Counted from the first letter of the stretch, positions 7,180-15,393 are shown. The stretch: 16,610 nt of DNA from Gammaproteobacteria bacterium UBA3498 (GCA_002377605.1 DFQD01000061.1:1-16610); one strand, 5' to 3'. Notes: generated by a model not told the origin, from the letters alone. Translations and numbers: made by a program.

Positions 7180-8133
7180 ATGAGAATCAAATTCGTCTCA
7201 GTACTTTGTAGCCTCGTGGGCATAGTCGTTAGCTGCAATTCATTTGCTCAACTAGACGGCAGCTACGATAAGCGCACTCCTTGGGGCGATCCTGACATTT
7301 CCGGCATGTGGTCGTACGCCAGCCTCACTCCTCTGCAGCGGCCTCAACGTCTTGGTGACAAAGAGTTTTATACTCCAGAAGAAGCGGCAGGAATATATGC
7401 AAATACTCAAAGAGAGGTTGTGGATCGACCAGGCGATGTAGGTAGTTATAACTATCATTGGTTCGATCGGGGAGAAGTCTCTGCCGACTTACGCACGTCA
7501 TTAATTGTCGATCCACCCAATGGTCGTTTACCCATAACAGAGGCAACAATTGCTCAACAACGTGACCAAGCCGAATACCGTCGCGAACATCCAGCGGATT
7601 CCTGGTTAGATAGAACCAATTGGGATCGGTGCATTACCTATCATGGCGTGCCACCAGTTTCTTCTGGTTACAACAATTCTTATCACATTACTCAGAACCA
7701 AAACTTTGTAGCTATTCATGTGGAGATGATCCATGACGTGCGCATTATTCCTATCGATGGCAGACCGCAGCTGCACGAAAATATTCGATTGTGGAACGGA
7801 GACTCAAGAGGTCACTGGGAAGGCGATACTTTAGTCGTGCGTACTGCAAACTTTAGCAAGAAAACACAACATCGCTTTCCTTCTTCAGCCGATACTGTCG
7901 CAGTGGAAAGATTTCGTCGTGTAAGTGAAGATATGATTGATTACTCCTTCACAATCGAAGACCCAAATGTTTATTCACAACCCTGGACTGCTGTAAGGCC
8001 TATGCCTCGATTGCCGGAGTACAAGCAGTATGAATATGCTTGTCATGAAGGAAATTACGCAATGACTTATATACTGCGCGGCGCTAGAGCTGAAGAGGCA
8101 AGAGCTGCAGAAGGATCAACCCCAGAAAATTAA
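7180..8133 (+). CDS. Exported protein of unknown function, possible lipoprotein
   Basis: A 317-residue protein with GGAG at 7169-7172, seven bases before ATG. The N-terminus allows two export routes: signal peptidase I after SFA (about residue 23), or lipoprotein processing at Cys19 in GIVVSC. The mature part opens with TPWGDPDISGMWSYASLTPLQRP, a pattern found in many secreted proteins of Acidobacteria and marine Gammaproteobacteria annotated only as hypothetical. Later segments such as RLWNGDSRGHWEGDTLVVRT and YSFTIEDPNVYSQPWTAVRP are typical of the same group, probably a beta-barrel or lipocalin-like fold. No catalytic motif is assigned. Its stop lies three bases before the next start, so it is co-translated with the small membrane proteins that follow. 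Confidence 0.85.
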   Translation: MRIKFVSVLCSLVGIVVSCNSFAQLDGSYDKRTPWGDPDISGMWSYASLTPLQRPQRLGDKEFYTPEEAAGIYANTQREVVDRPGDVGSYNYHWFDRGEVSADLRTSLIVDPPNGRLPITEATIAQQRDQAEYRREHPADSWLDRTNWDRCITYHGVPPVSSGYNNSYHITQNQNFVAIHVEMIHDVRIIPIDGRPQLHENIRLWNGDSRGHWEGDTLVVRTANFSKKTQHRFPSSADTVAVERFRRVSEDMIDYSFTIEDPNVYSQPWTAVRPMPRLPEYKQYEYACHEGNYAMTYILRGARAEEARAAEGSTPEN

Positions 8134-8136
8134 TCC

Positions 8137-8280
8137 ATGCCACTAAAACTTAAAGAATATTTATTATTGTGTTTAGCAGTTGCCATCGTAACCGCAACTA
8201 TCGTTTTGTTCGTGCCTGGCTTGTCGGACACTATTGAATCTAGAATGTTAACTTTTCTAACAACCATTACTCGTGCCTAA
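8137..8280 (+). CDS. Small single-span membrane protein, first of a tandem paralogous pair
   Basis: A 47-residue protein too short for the supplied gene calls. It starts MPLKLKEYLLLC, has one strongly hydrophobic span (about residues 8-29), then PGLSDTIES and a C-terminal MLTFLTTITRA. It lies three bases after the preceding stop and two before the next start. The neighbour has the same length and layout with matching positions K-x-Y-L-x-L-C, P-G-x-S-D-x-I-E and F-L-x-T, which strongly supports real coding. No Shine-Dalgarno site is visible, so translation is probably coupled. Function unknown; an inner-membrane subunit or anchor for an exported enzyme of the operon is one possibility. Confidence 0.72.
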   Translation: MPLKLKEYLLLCLAVAIVTATIVLFVPGLSDTIESRMLTFLTTITRA

Positions 8281-8282
8281 AA

Positions 8283-8420
8283 ATGAAAAATAAAAACTAC
8301 TTAATTTTGTGTGGAGTGCTGACTGTCTTGACTATCGTCAGCATTCTCTCTATTCCAGGATTTTCTGACGCTATCGAAACCGGTTTGCTGTTTTTTCTTA
8401 TGACCAACGCCAGCGCCTAA
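8283..8420 (+). CDS. Small single-span membrane protein, second of a tandem paralogous pair
   Basis: A 45-residue protein: MKNKNYLILC, a hydrophobic span over about residues 6-27, then PGFSDAIET and GLLFFLMTNASA. It matches the preceding small protein over its whole length at conserved positions (YL-x-LC, PG-x-SD-x-IE, FL-x-T), consistent with an old duplication, since the nucleotide sequences have diverged. It starts two bases after its sister stops and ends three bases before the cupin gene, with no separate ribosome binding site. Not recognised as any named family. Confidence 0.72.
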   Translation: MKNKNYLILCGVLTVLTIVSILSIPGFSDAIETGLLFFLMTNASA

Positions 8421-8423
8421 ACT

Positions 8424-8930
8424 ATGGTTGGTCGAATTGCATTCTTAGTTGTTGCCCTACTCCTTATCCCTGCATCTTCTGCGCAGCAACTAGGTGCGCC
8501 GCCTGCTATTTATAAACCAGGCCCAGAGATTATCGCTGAGTTAGACGAGGCAGCTAGAAATTCAACTTCCGCGGCAGGCGTATCGGTTACTATTTCACCT
8601 GGCATAACAGTACGACGACGATTAAGCGGCGTAGCGCAGTATGCAGTCCTACATCCATACAGCGTAGAAATCTACCGCATACTGGAAGGTAGTGGCACTC
8701 TAGTAACCGGCGGTTTACTAATTCCACCATTGGCGGAACCAACGGGTAATGATGATTTAATGCGCACACTCAATGGCGTTGAAGGTGGAATATCGCGCGA
8801 GGTGAAAGAAGGTGACATCCTGGTACTGCAACCAGGGACTCCCCATTGGTTCGCCAATATCGATGGCGACTCCATAACATACATGGAATCTCGGGTACGT
8901 ATTACTACCGCGCCAGTTCGTTATCAATAA
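8424..8930 (+). CDS. Exported cupin-domain protein
   Basis: A 168-residue protein with a short signal peptide (residues 1-20, ending SSA). The mature part is a single small cupin barrel: motif 1 is HPYSVEIYRILEGSGTLVTG with His77 and Glu82, and motif 2 is EGDILVLQPGTPHWFANIDG with His141. These give a partial metal-ligand set; the second histidine of the usual H-x-H is replaced by Tyr79, so the site is either three-ligand or altered. Such cupins can be sugar isomerases, dioxygenases or ligand binders, and the sequence does not decide. Last gene of the operon; a terminator follows 37 bases after its stop. Confidence 0.88.
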   Translation: MVGRIAFLVVALLLIPASSAQQLGAPPAIYKPGPEIIAELDEAARNSTSAAGVSVTISPGITVRRRLSGVAQYAVLHPYSVEIYRILEGSGTLVTGGLLIPPLAEPTGNDDLMRTLNGVEGGISREVKEGDILVLQPGTPHWFANIDGDSITYMESRVRITTAPVRYQ

Positions 8931-8966
8931 TCGGGTTACTAGGCTTCAACTCTGTCTAGACCAGTT

Positions 8967-8995
8967 AAAATTCTCTATAGCAAGAGAGAGTTTTT
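8967..8995. terminator. Bidirectional intrinsic terminator between convergent units
   Basis: AAAATTCTCT (8967-8976) pairs with AGAGAGTTTT (8985-8994) around an eight-base loop. It has an A-run on one side and a T-run on the other, so it can end both the plus-strand operon and the minus-strand cytochrome c-PQQ gene that stops at 9001. Confidence 0.65.
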
Positions 8996-9000
8996 AAAGA

Positions 9001-11106
9001 TCACTCAGGTAACGCAAACACCCAAAGCGAGGCACCAGAAGGTGGATTAACGATTCCGGTTGTGCGCTCCATACCATTTGCAAAGTAACTACCGGCATTG
9101 GTTGCTACAGCAACATATTGCTTGCCTTCGACTCGGTAGGTGATTGGATAGGATGTAGGTGAGTTATCCAATCGTTGTTCCCACAAAACATTGCCATTAT
9201 CTTGATCTACAGCTTGAAACAGACGATCAATGGTGCCGCGAAACAATAACCCAGTATCGGTAGTTAAGTGTCCACTGGCTGGCGGTGCAAATTGACGCGT
9301 TGTCCACACTACTTCGCGGGTCGCAAGATCAACAGCTTTCACTAATCCCCATTGCCCTTCCGTTTCCACGTCTGGATACTTCTGCCAGCGACTGCCTGTA
9401 AGATTATTAATGCAGGTGTCTTGCATCGGTATATATAGCATATTGGTAGAAGGGTTGTAGGAAGTGGTTTGCATGTTTCTTGCACCAAGCGCATCAGGGC
9501 AAACTCCGTTTTTTGCCAAGCCCGGCGTCGGTTCACCTGGTTGCAGAACAGCCGCGGGAAACATGGTCTTATCGCCAGTGCGCGGATCTATTTCACTAAA
9601 GACATTTTGCATATCCATATCTATGGAAAAAAGATATTCACCAGTTGCTGCGTCCATCGCTTCAAAGATCGCAGCTTTTCCTCCAGTTACCACTGCTCTG
9701 CGCATTTCTCCATTAAAAGGCACTTCGATAATTTGTCGCTCAAAGGCCCAATCCAAGTCTAGTAAGTCATTGCGAACATGTTGAAAGTGCCAAACTAGTT
9801 CACCGGTGTCAGCATCAAGGGCAATCGTCGAATTCGTGTAGAGCGCGTCGGAAGTTGTGCCTGGAATATTCCTGAATTCACGCATCGTAACCGTGTCATA
9901 AGTTGGTGCTGGCCCAAAGTAAACCAAATTGGTTTCAGGATCATAACTACCTGGTGTCCAAACTGAACCTCCTGTTCTTTCCTCCAGTGTCATTCCATTC
10001 CAACTATTGCCGTAAGCTTCATCAGGTCGAGCGATTGTGTAGAACCGCCATGCTTCTTCTCCAGTTTGTAAATCGATCGCAATAATAAAGTTCCCTCCAG
10101 CAACCTGCATTTGACCCACTAAGCCGAAAATTGCTTTGTCATTGATAATCATGGGAGCAGACTTAAAGCGATGATCAAGCTCACCACCAGTATCAACTGC
10201 ATGCTCCCAAGCTAGTCTTCCGGTCTTTGCATCTAAGGCTATGAGCTTAATATCTGAAGTTCCCACAATTATTTTATCTTCATAAATACCCACGCCCTTT
10301 TTTGATTCCGAGTTGTAGTCTCCTTCGATGTTATGTTGATAAGCCCAAAGTAAGTCGCCAGTAGTTGCATCAAGTGCCTGCACCACATCTTGAGTACTCA
10401 GAGTAAACATCACGCCGTCATGCACCAGCGGGGTCATCATGTTCGCTCCAGACGGAAGCGACCAAGTCCACTCGACTCTCAAGTTATCTACATTGTTTTT
10501 AGAGATCTCACTTAGCGGGCTATGACCAAGATTCGAGTGTGTGCGCCGCCAAATTAACCAGTCATCCTCTGGGGGGTTTAGTAACATGTCATTAGTGACC
10601 GGCGTCAGGTCATCCAGACGACTTATTGGAAGCACGGGTCCATTTGTCGCATAGCTTGGTAAGCGAGGCGTAAATCGTTGATCGATTAACTCCTGAGCTG
10701 GAATTGTATAATTCGCAAGTACTTCCAAACTTGCAGAGACGGGAGTGGTTCCTACCTCTACACCATTGCGACTAAATAAATAAGCTAAGACTTCTGCAGT
10801 TTCTTCTTCCGAAAGCCCTACTTCGTTTGGCGGCATGCGTAATACGTTGCGCGCCAAGTTGTCTGCACTGCCATCACCAAATCTTCTAGTAAACAAATTT
10901 CCCGCTAGTGCGGGCGCCAACTCAAATCCTTCCAAATTAAAACCGTGACAATTTGCGCAACGTTGCTCGTAGATTCGTTGACCCGAGTCCGCTTGCATTT
11001 GGGTATAACTAACCGACTCTTGGGAGATAACAAGACAGGGAATGCATAAAAATATTGAAGCAACTGTTATTGCCATTGAGTGTTTAATTAATTCTTCTAT
11101 TTTCAT
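9001..11106 (-). CDS. Quinohaemoprotein: N-terminal cytochrome c fused to a PQQ dehydrogenase
   Basis: A 701-residue exported protein. After a signal peptide (residues 1-29) comes a class I cytochrome c domain with haem site Cys50-Ala-Asn-Cys53-His54 and axial Met91 in LRMPPNE. A linker to about residue 165 leads to an eight-bladed PQQ propeller that parallels the 363-2156 enzyme from its first motif onward (WLIWRRTHSNLGHSPLSEI here). The active-site stretch NDLLDLDWAFE gives Asp450 and, two residues on, Asp452, the pair associated with lanthanide-dependent members. The usual vicinal disulfide is absent: the aligned place reads IEGDYNSES. Type II quinohaemoprotein alcohol dehydrogenases carry the cytochrome at the C-terminus; here the order is reversed. 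Electrons would pass from PQQ to the fused haem and on to the respiratory chain. AGG about eight bases upstream supports ATG 11106. Substrate unknown. Confidence 0.94.
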   Translation of the reverse strand: MKIEELIKHSMAITVASIFLCIPCLVISQESVSYTQMQADSGQRIYEQRCANCHGFNLEGFELAPALAGNLFTRRFGDGSADNLARNVLRMPPNEVGLSEEETAEVLAYLFSRNGVEVGTTPVSASLEVLANYTIPAQELIDQRFTPRLPSYATNGPVLPISRLDDLTPVTNDMLLNPPEDDWLIWRRTHSNLGHSPLSEISKNNVDNLRVEWTWSLPSGANMMTPLVHDGVMFTLSTQDVVQALDATTGDLLWAYQHNIEGDYNSESKKGVGIYEDKIIVGTSDIKLIALDAKTGRLAWEHAVDTGGELDHRFKSAPMIINDKAIFGLVGQMQVAGGNFIIAIDLQTGEEAWRFYTIARPDEAYGNSWNGMTLEERTGGSVWTPGSYDPETNLVYFGPAPTYDTVTMREFRNIPGTTSDALYTNSTIALDADTGELVWHFQHVRNDLLDLDWAFERQIIEVPFNGEMRRAVVTGGKAAIFEAMDAATGEYLFSIDMDMQNVFSEIDPRTGDKTMFPAAVLQPGEPTPGLAKNGVCPDALGARNMQTTSYNPSTNMLYIPMQDTCINNLTGSRWQKYPDVETEGQWGLVKAVDLATREVVWTTRQFAPPASGHLTTDTGLLFRGTIDRLFQAVDQDNGNVLWEQRLDNSPTSYPITYRVEGKQYVAVATNAGSYFANGMERTTGIVNPPSGASLWVFALPE

Positions 11107-11135
11107 AACTGCCTACTTCAATACTTAATAGAAAT

Positions 11136-11171
11136 AAAAAAGGGATAGAGATTGTAATCAACTCTATCCCT
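11136..11171 (-). terminator. Strong intrinsic terminator of the DUF1501 operon
   Basis: A perfect ten-pair stem, AGGGATAGAG (11141-11150) with CTCTATCCCT (11162-11171), and a loop that can itself form three more pairs. On the minus strand it is followed by six T. It lies 29 bases after the DUF1501 stop and only about 30 bases upstream of the cytochrome c-PQQ start, so that gene needs its own promoter overlapping this hairpin, or read-through. Confidence 0.85.
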
Positions 11172-11199
11172 CTGAACTATCTTAACTGCTAGCTTTAGT

Positions 11200-12672
11200 C
11201 TATGCGATGATTTGTGGAATTGGTTTCCCAGAGATATCAGATAAACGATAATCTCGCCCACTGTAACGATAAGTTAGCTTCTCGTGATCAAGTCCTAGTA
11301 AATGCAAGATGGTGGCATGCATGTCATGAGCAGAAATTGGTTGCTCGAATGCCTTATAGCCCCACTCATCTGACGCACCAATTTCTTGGCCACCTTGAAT
11401 ACCCGCACCCATCATTAATGCTGTCTGGGTCCCTGGATTGTGGTCACGGCCTATGCCTCGCTGAGAAATTGGCATCCGCCCAAATTCACCATGCCAGAGA
11501 ATTAAAGTGTCATCTAACAATCCTCGAGCTTTGAGATCCTGAATTAAACCTGCAATCGGCTTATCAGATTCTTTTGCGTGGAGTGTATGATTTTCTACTA
11601 AATTGGAGTGAGCGTCCCAGGTATCAGTATTCTGTACGCCAACACCTCCCATAAAAAGTTGGACAAACCGCACACCGCGTTCAACCAGACGGCGAGCCAT
11701 TAAGCACTGCTTACCAAAAGGTTCGGTAATGGCTTCGTCAATACCGTAAAGCTTTTTAGTTGCTTCTGATTCGGAACGAATGTCGATCGCTTCCGGGGCA
11801 CAGCCTTGCATACGGTAGGCAAGTTCATAAGAAGAAATACGTGCAGCGAGTTCAGAATTACCTGGATACTTCTCCATATCCATCTGATTCAATTTCGCCA
11901 ACACTTCAAGACGAGCGCGTTGCTGATCAACCGTTAAGTTTTCAGGCGCCTCTAAATCTACTATCGGATCGCCGGAAGATCGGAACAGCGTGCCTTGATA
12001 GGTAGCGGGCATAAAACCTGAGCCCCAATCCGCTGGCCCACCTAAAGGTCCACCACGGTAGTCATTCATTACTACGAATGCTGGCAAGCTGGAACTTTCA
12101 GAACCTAAACCATAAGTTACCCAACAGCCAACACTAGGAAAGCCAACTCGAATCTGCCCAGTTTGCATCTCATAGGTGGATTGGATGTGGTCATTGGATC
12201 GGCCATACAAAGATTTAATGAATGCGATGTCGTCAACTTGTTTGGCAAGATGCGGAAATAATTCTGAAACCCACATACCACTCTCACCATACTGTTTAAA
12301 CTCAAACGGGCTCGGCATTAACGGTCCAGGCATTCCTTGTCGCACCGCAAATTTCTCACCGATTAAATCTTCTAGTGGAACACCGGCGTATTTGGTTAAC
12401 GCAGGTTTGTAATCAAAGGTGTCGACCTGACTAGGTCCACCACTCATAAACAGGGAGATAACATGTTTAGCACGAGGGGCGAAATGGGGTTCTTTAGGCT
12501 CGAACGCACCCGGGAAAGTAGCTGTACATTGTTCACCACCTAAAGCAACGTCTTGCGCGAAGGCTTTGTCGTCATTAAGCAAAGAGGCAAGCGCCAAACC
12601 AGCAATTCCACCACCGGACTGCATAAGAAAATCTCGGCGTGACCATATTTTTTTCTTAGGCTTGTCAGTCAT
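11200..12672 (-). CDS. DUF1501 protein, Tat-exported (alkaline phosphatase/sulfatase-like superfamily)
   Basis: A 490-residue protein with a twin-arginine signal: WSRRDFLMQSGGGIAGLAL (residues 10-28) and a cleavage region ending AFAQ near residue 40. Tat export implies folding, and perhaps cofactor loading, before transport. The mature part matches DUF1501: KHVISLFMSGGPSQVDTFDY after the signal, LWHGEFGRMP and GRDHNPGTQTALMMGAGIQGG in the last third, and a closing LLGLDHEKLTYRYSGRDYRL. The fold is related to sulfatases and phosphatases, but the family has no assigned reaction. It is the second gene of a pair with the PSCyt1/DUF1549/DUF1553 gene, a partnership very common in Planctomycetes. 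The Shine-Dalgarno AGGAGA (12687-12682) starts one base after the upstream stop codon, so translation is probably coupled. Confidence 0.96.
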   Translation of the reverse strand: MTDKPKKKIWSRRDFLMQSGGGIAGLALASLLNDDKAFAQDVALGGEQCTATFPGAFEPKEPHFAPRAKHVISLFMSGGPSQVDTFDYKPALTKYAGVPLEDLIGEKFAVRQGMPGPLMPSPFEFKQYGESGMWVSELFPHLAKQVDDIAFIKSLYGRSNDHIQSTYEMQTGQIRVGFPSVGCWVTYGLGSESSSLPAFVVMNDYRGGPLGGPADWGSGFMPATYQGTLFRSSGDPIVDLEAPENLTVDQQRARLEVLAKLNQMDMEKYPGNSELAARISSYELAYRMQGCAPEAIDIRSESEATKKLYGIDEAITEPFGKQCLMARRLVERGVRFVQLFMGGVGVQNTDTWDAHSNLVENHTLHAKESDKPIAGLIQDLKARGLLDDTLILWHGEFGRMPISQRGIGRDHNPGTQTALMMGAGIQGGQEIGASDEWGYKAFEQPISAHDMHATILHLLGLDHEKLTYRYSGRDYRLSDISGKPIPQIIA

Positions 12673-12678
12673 GCTTTT

Positions 12679-15306
12679 CTATCTCCTGTAAAGGAATTCA
12701 CTCAGGTTAAACACAACATGAGTGAGGTCATCCAATGAGCCCAGTTCTACTAATTGTCGACCAATTTCTGCTTCTTCTTGTGTTGGCGATCGAGTAAGAG
12801 CAGTTCGATAAACCATCTCAACCTGTTGATCAATATCATAAGGAGCTACTTCTTCTACCTGGGCAGAAAACAGTTCCGCCTGATTCAGTACAAACGGATT
12901 GTTCATTAAGGTGAGCGCCTGGGGAGCAACCGTTGAGGTGTTACGCGTATTAATCGTTTGATTTTGATCTGGTAAATCAAAGGTTTCGAAAAATGGGAAC
13001 GAGAGGGTACGCCGACGATAAACATAAATGCTGCGACGCCACACTTCTGGCCCATCCACCTGATTATCCCAGCGGCCAAATAATACCGCGGTGTCTAAAA
13101 TTTCCTGCGGAATGTAGGGAAAGATCGGCTGACCACCTACGGATAAATCAATACCACCACTGGTAGCCATCATCACGTCGCGAATTGCTTCTGCTTCTAA
13201 CCGCTGCGGTCGATACTTCCACATCAAATGATTTTCTAAATCCGCCAGCGAATTCTGATCATTGTCGTATACCGATTCCATCTTATAAGCTGCGGACGTC
13301 ATAATTGTTCGATGAAGCTCTTTTGTACTCCAACCATTTTCCATAAAGTCCACTGCTAACCAGTCCAGTAACTCAGGATGTGTTGGCCTTTCGCCTACAA
13401 CACCGAAATTATCCAGGCTCGAAACAATGCCGCGACCGAAATGATGGTGCCAAACTCGATTTACCCAAACGCGAGCAGTCAATGGATTTTCTTCTGAAGT
13501 AAGCCACTGCGCTAAGGCCAGGCGGCGACCCGAAGTTCGACCGTTGGCTCGAGGTAGTTCAGTTGGCGGGTCGCCATACTTCGCTACCGTCAGGAAATCC
13601 GGCTCCATTTCTGGCCCCTCACTAAAGGGGTCTCCACGAATCAAGAATGGCGAAGGTGGTGCTTCATAAGAGCCTTCACCATCGTGAAGAAAACTACCAG
13701 GCACATCCATTTGGATTCGACATTCAGGACAGCCCAAAACATTGTCACCGGCTCGATCCGGTGTGTAGCGGTAATCACCATCAGTAACCACTTCGATCAT
13801 GGATGGTTCTTCAGGACGATCAGCTTCAACTTCTTCAATTAATCTGCGTAAGGCTTCACGCTGTGCCTTCGCTTCTTCAGACATAGCTGCATCTACTTGA
13901 TCACGGGGAACACCAAGAGTTAACACTTGCGCTGCTAAAAGCTTCTGGCCGTCTGTGCGTTCATCTTCAGGAATAAGAACGGCTTCTAAAATGTCTGCAG
14001 GGAACTCATTACGAATTCGTTCAATTTTTAGCTCAGTGAGGTATGGCTGTTCAATTTCGCGAATTTGTTCGCGGATGGAAGAAACGCGGTCATCAAATTC
14101 AGCAGTTTTCGCTAAGTATTTCAGCGCCTGCTCATCGGGAAGCATCGGCCAATCGGTTTCAACATAACCGAATATGGAAGCGGTCATGCTGTAGTAATCT
14201 TTTTGCAGTATCGGATCGAATTTATGATCGTGGCAGCGTGCACACTGAATAGTCATGCCTAACACTCCACGACCTACAGTCGCGACCACATCATCAAGAT
14301 AATCCCAGCGTCGCTCAGGATTGTCTTTCTCACGAAAGTTTACCCGCGGACCTGCCCGCAGGAATCCCGTAGCAATTCTAGATTCATGGGTAGTTTCATC
14401 TAACTCGTCACCGGCTATTTGCTCAGTAATAAATTGATCGTAGGGTTTGTCTGAATTGAAGGCGTTTACTACATAATCGCGATAACGCCAAGCATTGTCG
14501 CGATCTACATCCTGCTCATAGCCATCAGAATCAGCATATCGCGCAACATCAAGCCAATGCCGCCCCCAGCGCTCACCGTAATGCGGAGAAGCTAATAATT
14601 TATCGATGACTTTTTCCCAAGCATCGGGGGAATTGTCATTAAGAAATTCTTCTGTTTCTTCAATAGTCGGAGGCAGACCAATTAAGTCGAGATAAGCACG
14701 GCGCAGCAGCATAAGTTTGTCTGCTTGAGGCGCTGCAGTTATTCCCTTCTCCTGTCGTTTTTCTTCCAAGAAAGAATCGACTGGATGATCGAAAGAGCTT
14801 GCCTGTGGGATTTCACCTTTTGTCGGTAATTGAAACGCCCAGTAGTTACGCGCAGAATCTGGAACATCGGTTGCAAAAGCAGAGAAATCACTGCCGGCCA
14901 GAGTAGTTGCAGGTCCCGCGTCCCAAATAGCGCCGTTATTAATCCAGGTGCGGAATTTTTCAATGTCCTCGTCAGCTAAAGGCACACCCAAAGGCATTTG
15001 CGGCCCTTCCATGCCAGCGAGTTGCCGGAATAGGCGACTGGCTTCTGCATCCCCGGGTATGATTGCCGGACCGCGATTACCACCCGCCAATGCCGCGTCG
15101 CGAGTGCTTAGATCCAAGCCAGAACTCTGAATTGCTTCGCCGTGGCAATTCCAGCAGGTTCGCTCCATGATGGGGCGTATTTCATGGGAAAAAAATTCAG
15201 CGTCAGATTGGGCCTGGGCATTTAAGGAAAGGAAGCCTGTAACCGCCATCATGACGGTCGGCATCACTCGGATTGATATTCGCTTTCCGCAAAGCATGAT
15301 TCGCAT
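12679..15306 (-). CDS. PSCyt1-DUF1549-DUF1553 protein, exported
   Basis: An 875-residue protein with three known modules. After a signal peptide (ending NAQAQ) lies a planctomycete-type cytochrome c domain (about 35-125) with haem site Cys51-Trp-Asn-Cys54-His55. DUF1549 spans about 170-385 (LRRAYLDLIGLPPTIEE, ending in a second haem-like site Cys355-Ala-Arg-Cys358-His359 followed by DHKFDPI). DUF1553 spans about 590-860 (ARVWVNRVWHHHFGRGIVSS, GERPTHPELLDW). A lone CPEC near residue 524 is of unknown use. The protein is thought to act with the downstream DUF1501 protein on exported substrates, probably with redox chemistry, though no reaction is established. ATG 15306 is preferred over GTG 15312 because the GTG lies inside the Shine-Dalgarno GAGGTG (15315-15310). 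The next gene starts six bases after its stop. Confidence 0.95.
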   Translation of the reverse strand: MRIMLCGKRISIRVMPTVMMAVTGFLSLNAQAQSDAEFFSHEIRPIMERTCWNCHGEAIQSSGLDLSTRDAALAGGNRGPAIIPGDAEASRLFRQLAGMEGPQMPLGVPLADEDIEKFRTWINNGAIWDAGPATTLAGSDFSAFATDVPDSARNYWAFQLPTKGEIPQASSFDHPVDSFLEEKRQEKGITAAPQADKLMLLRRAYLDLIGLPPTIEETEEFLNDNSPDAWEKVIDKLLASPHYGERWGRHWLDVARYADSDGYEQDVDRDNAWRYRDYVVNAFNSDKPYDQFITEQIAGDELDETTHESRIATGFLRAGPRVNFREKDNPERRWDYLDDVVATVGRGVLGMTIQCARCHDHKFDPILQKDYYSMTASIFGYVETDWPMLPDEQALKYLAKTAEFDDRVSSIREQIREIEQPYLTELKIERIRNEFPADILEAVLIPEDERTDGQKLLAAQVLTLGVPRDQVDAAMSEEAKAQREALRRLIEEVEADRPEEPSMIEVVTDGDYRYTPDRAGDNVLGCPECRIQMDVPGSFLHDGEGSYEAPPSPFLIRGDPFSEGPEMEPDFLTVAKYGDPPTELPRANGRTSGRRLALAQWLTSEENPLTARVWVNRVWHHHFGRGIVSSLDNFGVVGERPTHPELLDWLAVDFMENGWSTKELHRTIMTSAAYKMESVYDNDQNSLADLENHLMWKYRPQRLEAEAIRDVMMATSGGIDLSVGGQPIFPYIPQEILDTAVLFGRWDNQVDGPEVWRRSIYVYRRRTLSFPFFETFDLPDQNQTINTRNTSTVAPQALTLMNNPFVLNQAELFSAQVEEVAPYDIDQQVEMVYRTALTRSPTQEEAEIGRQLVELGSLDDLTHVVFNLSEFLYRR

Positions 15307-15364
15307 CTTCACCTCGCGTAGGTACCCATTTATTACTAATTTTTAAAACATTTTACTGTAGCAA

Positions 15365-15393
15365 ACCATACCGGCAGAGGCCATTTTTGGCAA
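15365..15393 (-). promoter_or_regulatory. Putative promoter of the PSCyt1/DUF1501 operon
   Basis: On the minus strand TTGCCA (15393-15388, one mismatch to the -35 consensus), a 17-base spacer and TATGGT (15370-15365, two mismatches to the -10). It would start transcription about 50 bases before the ATG at 15306. A small GCCA-AAAA-TGGC inverted repeat overlaps the -35 box. Confidence 0.35.
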
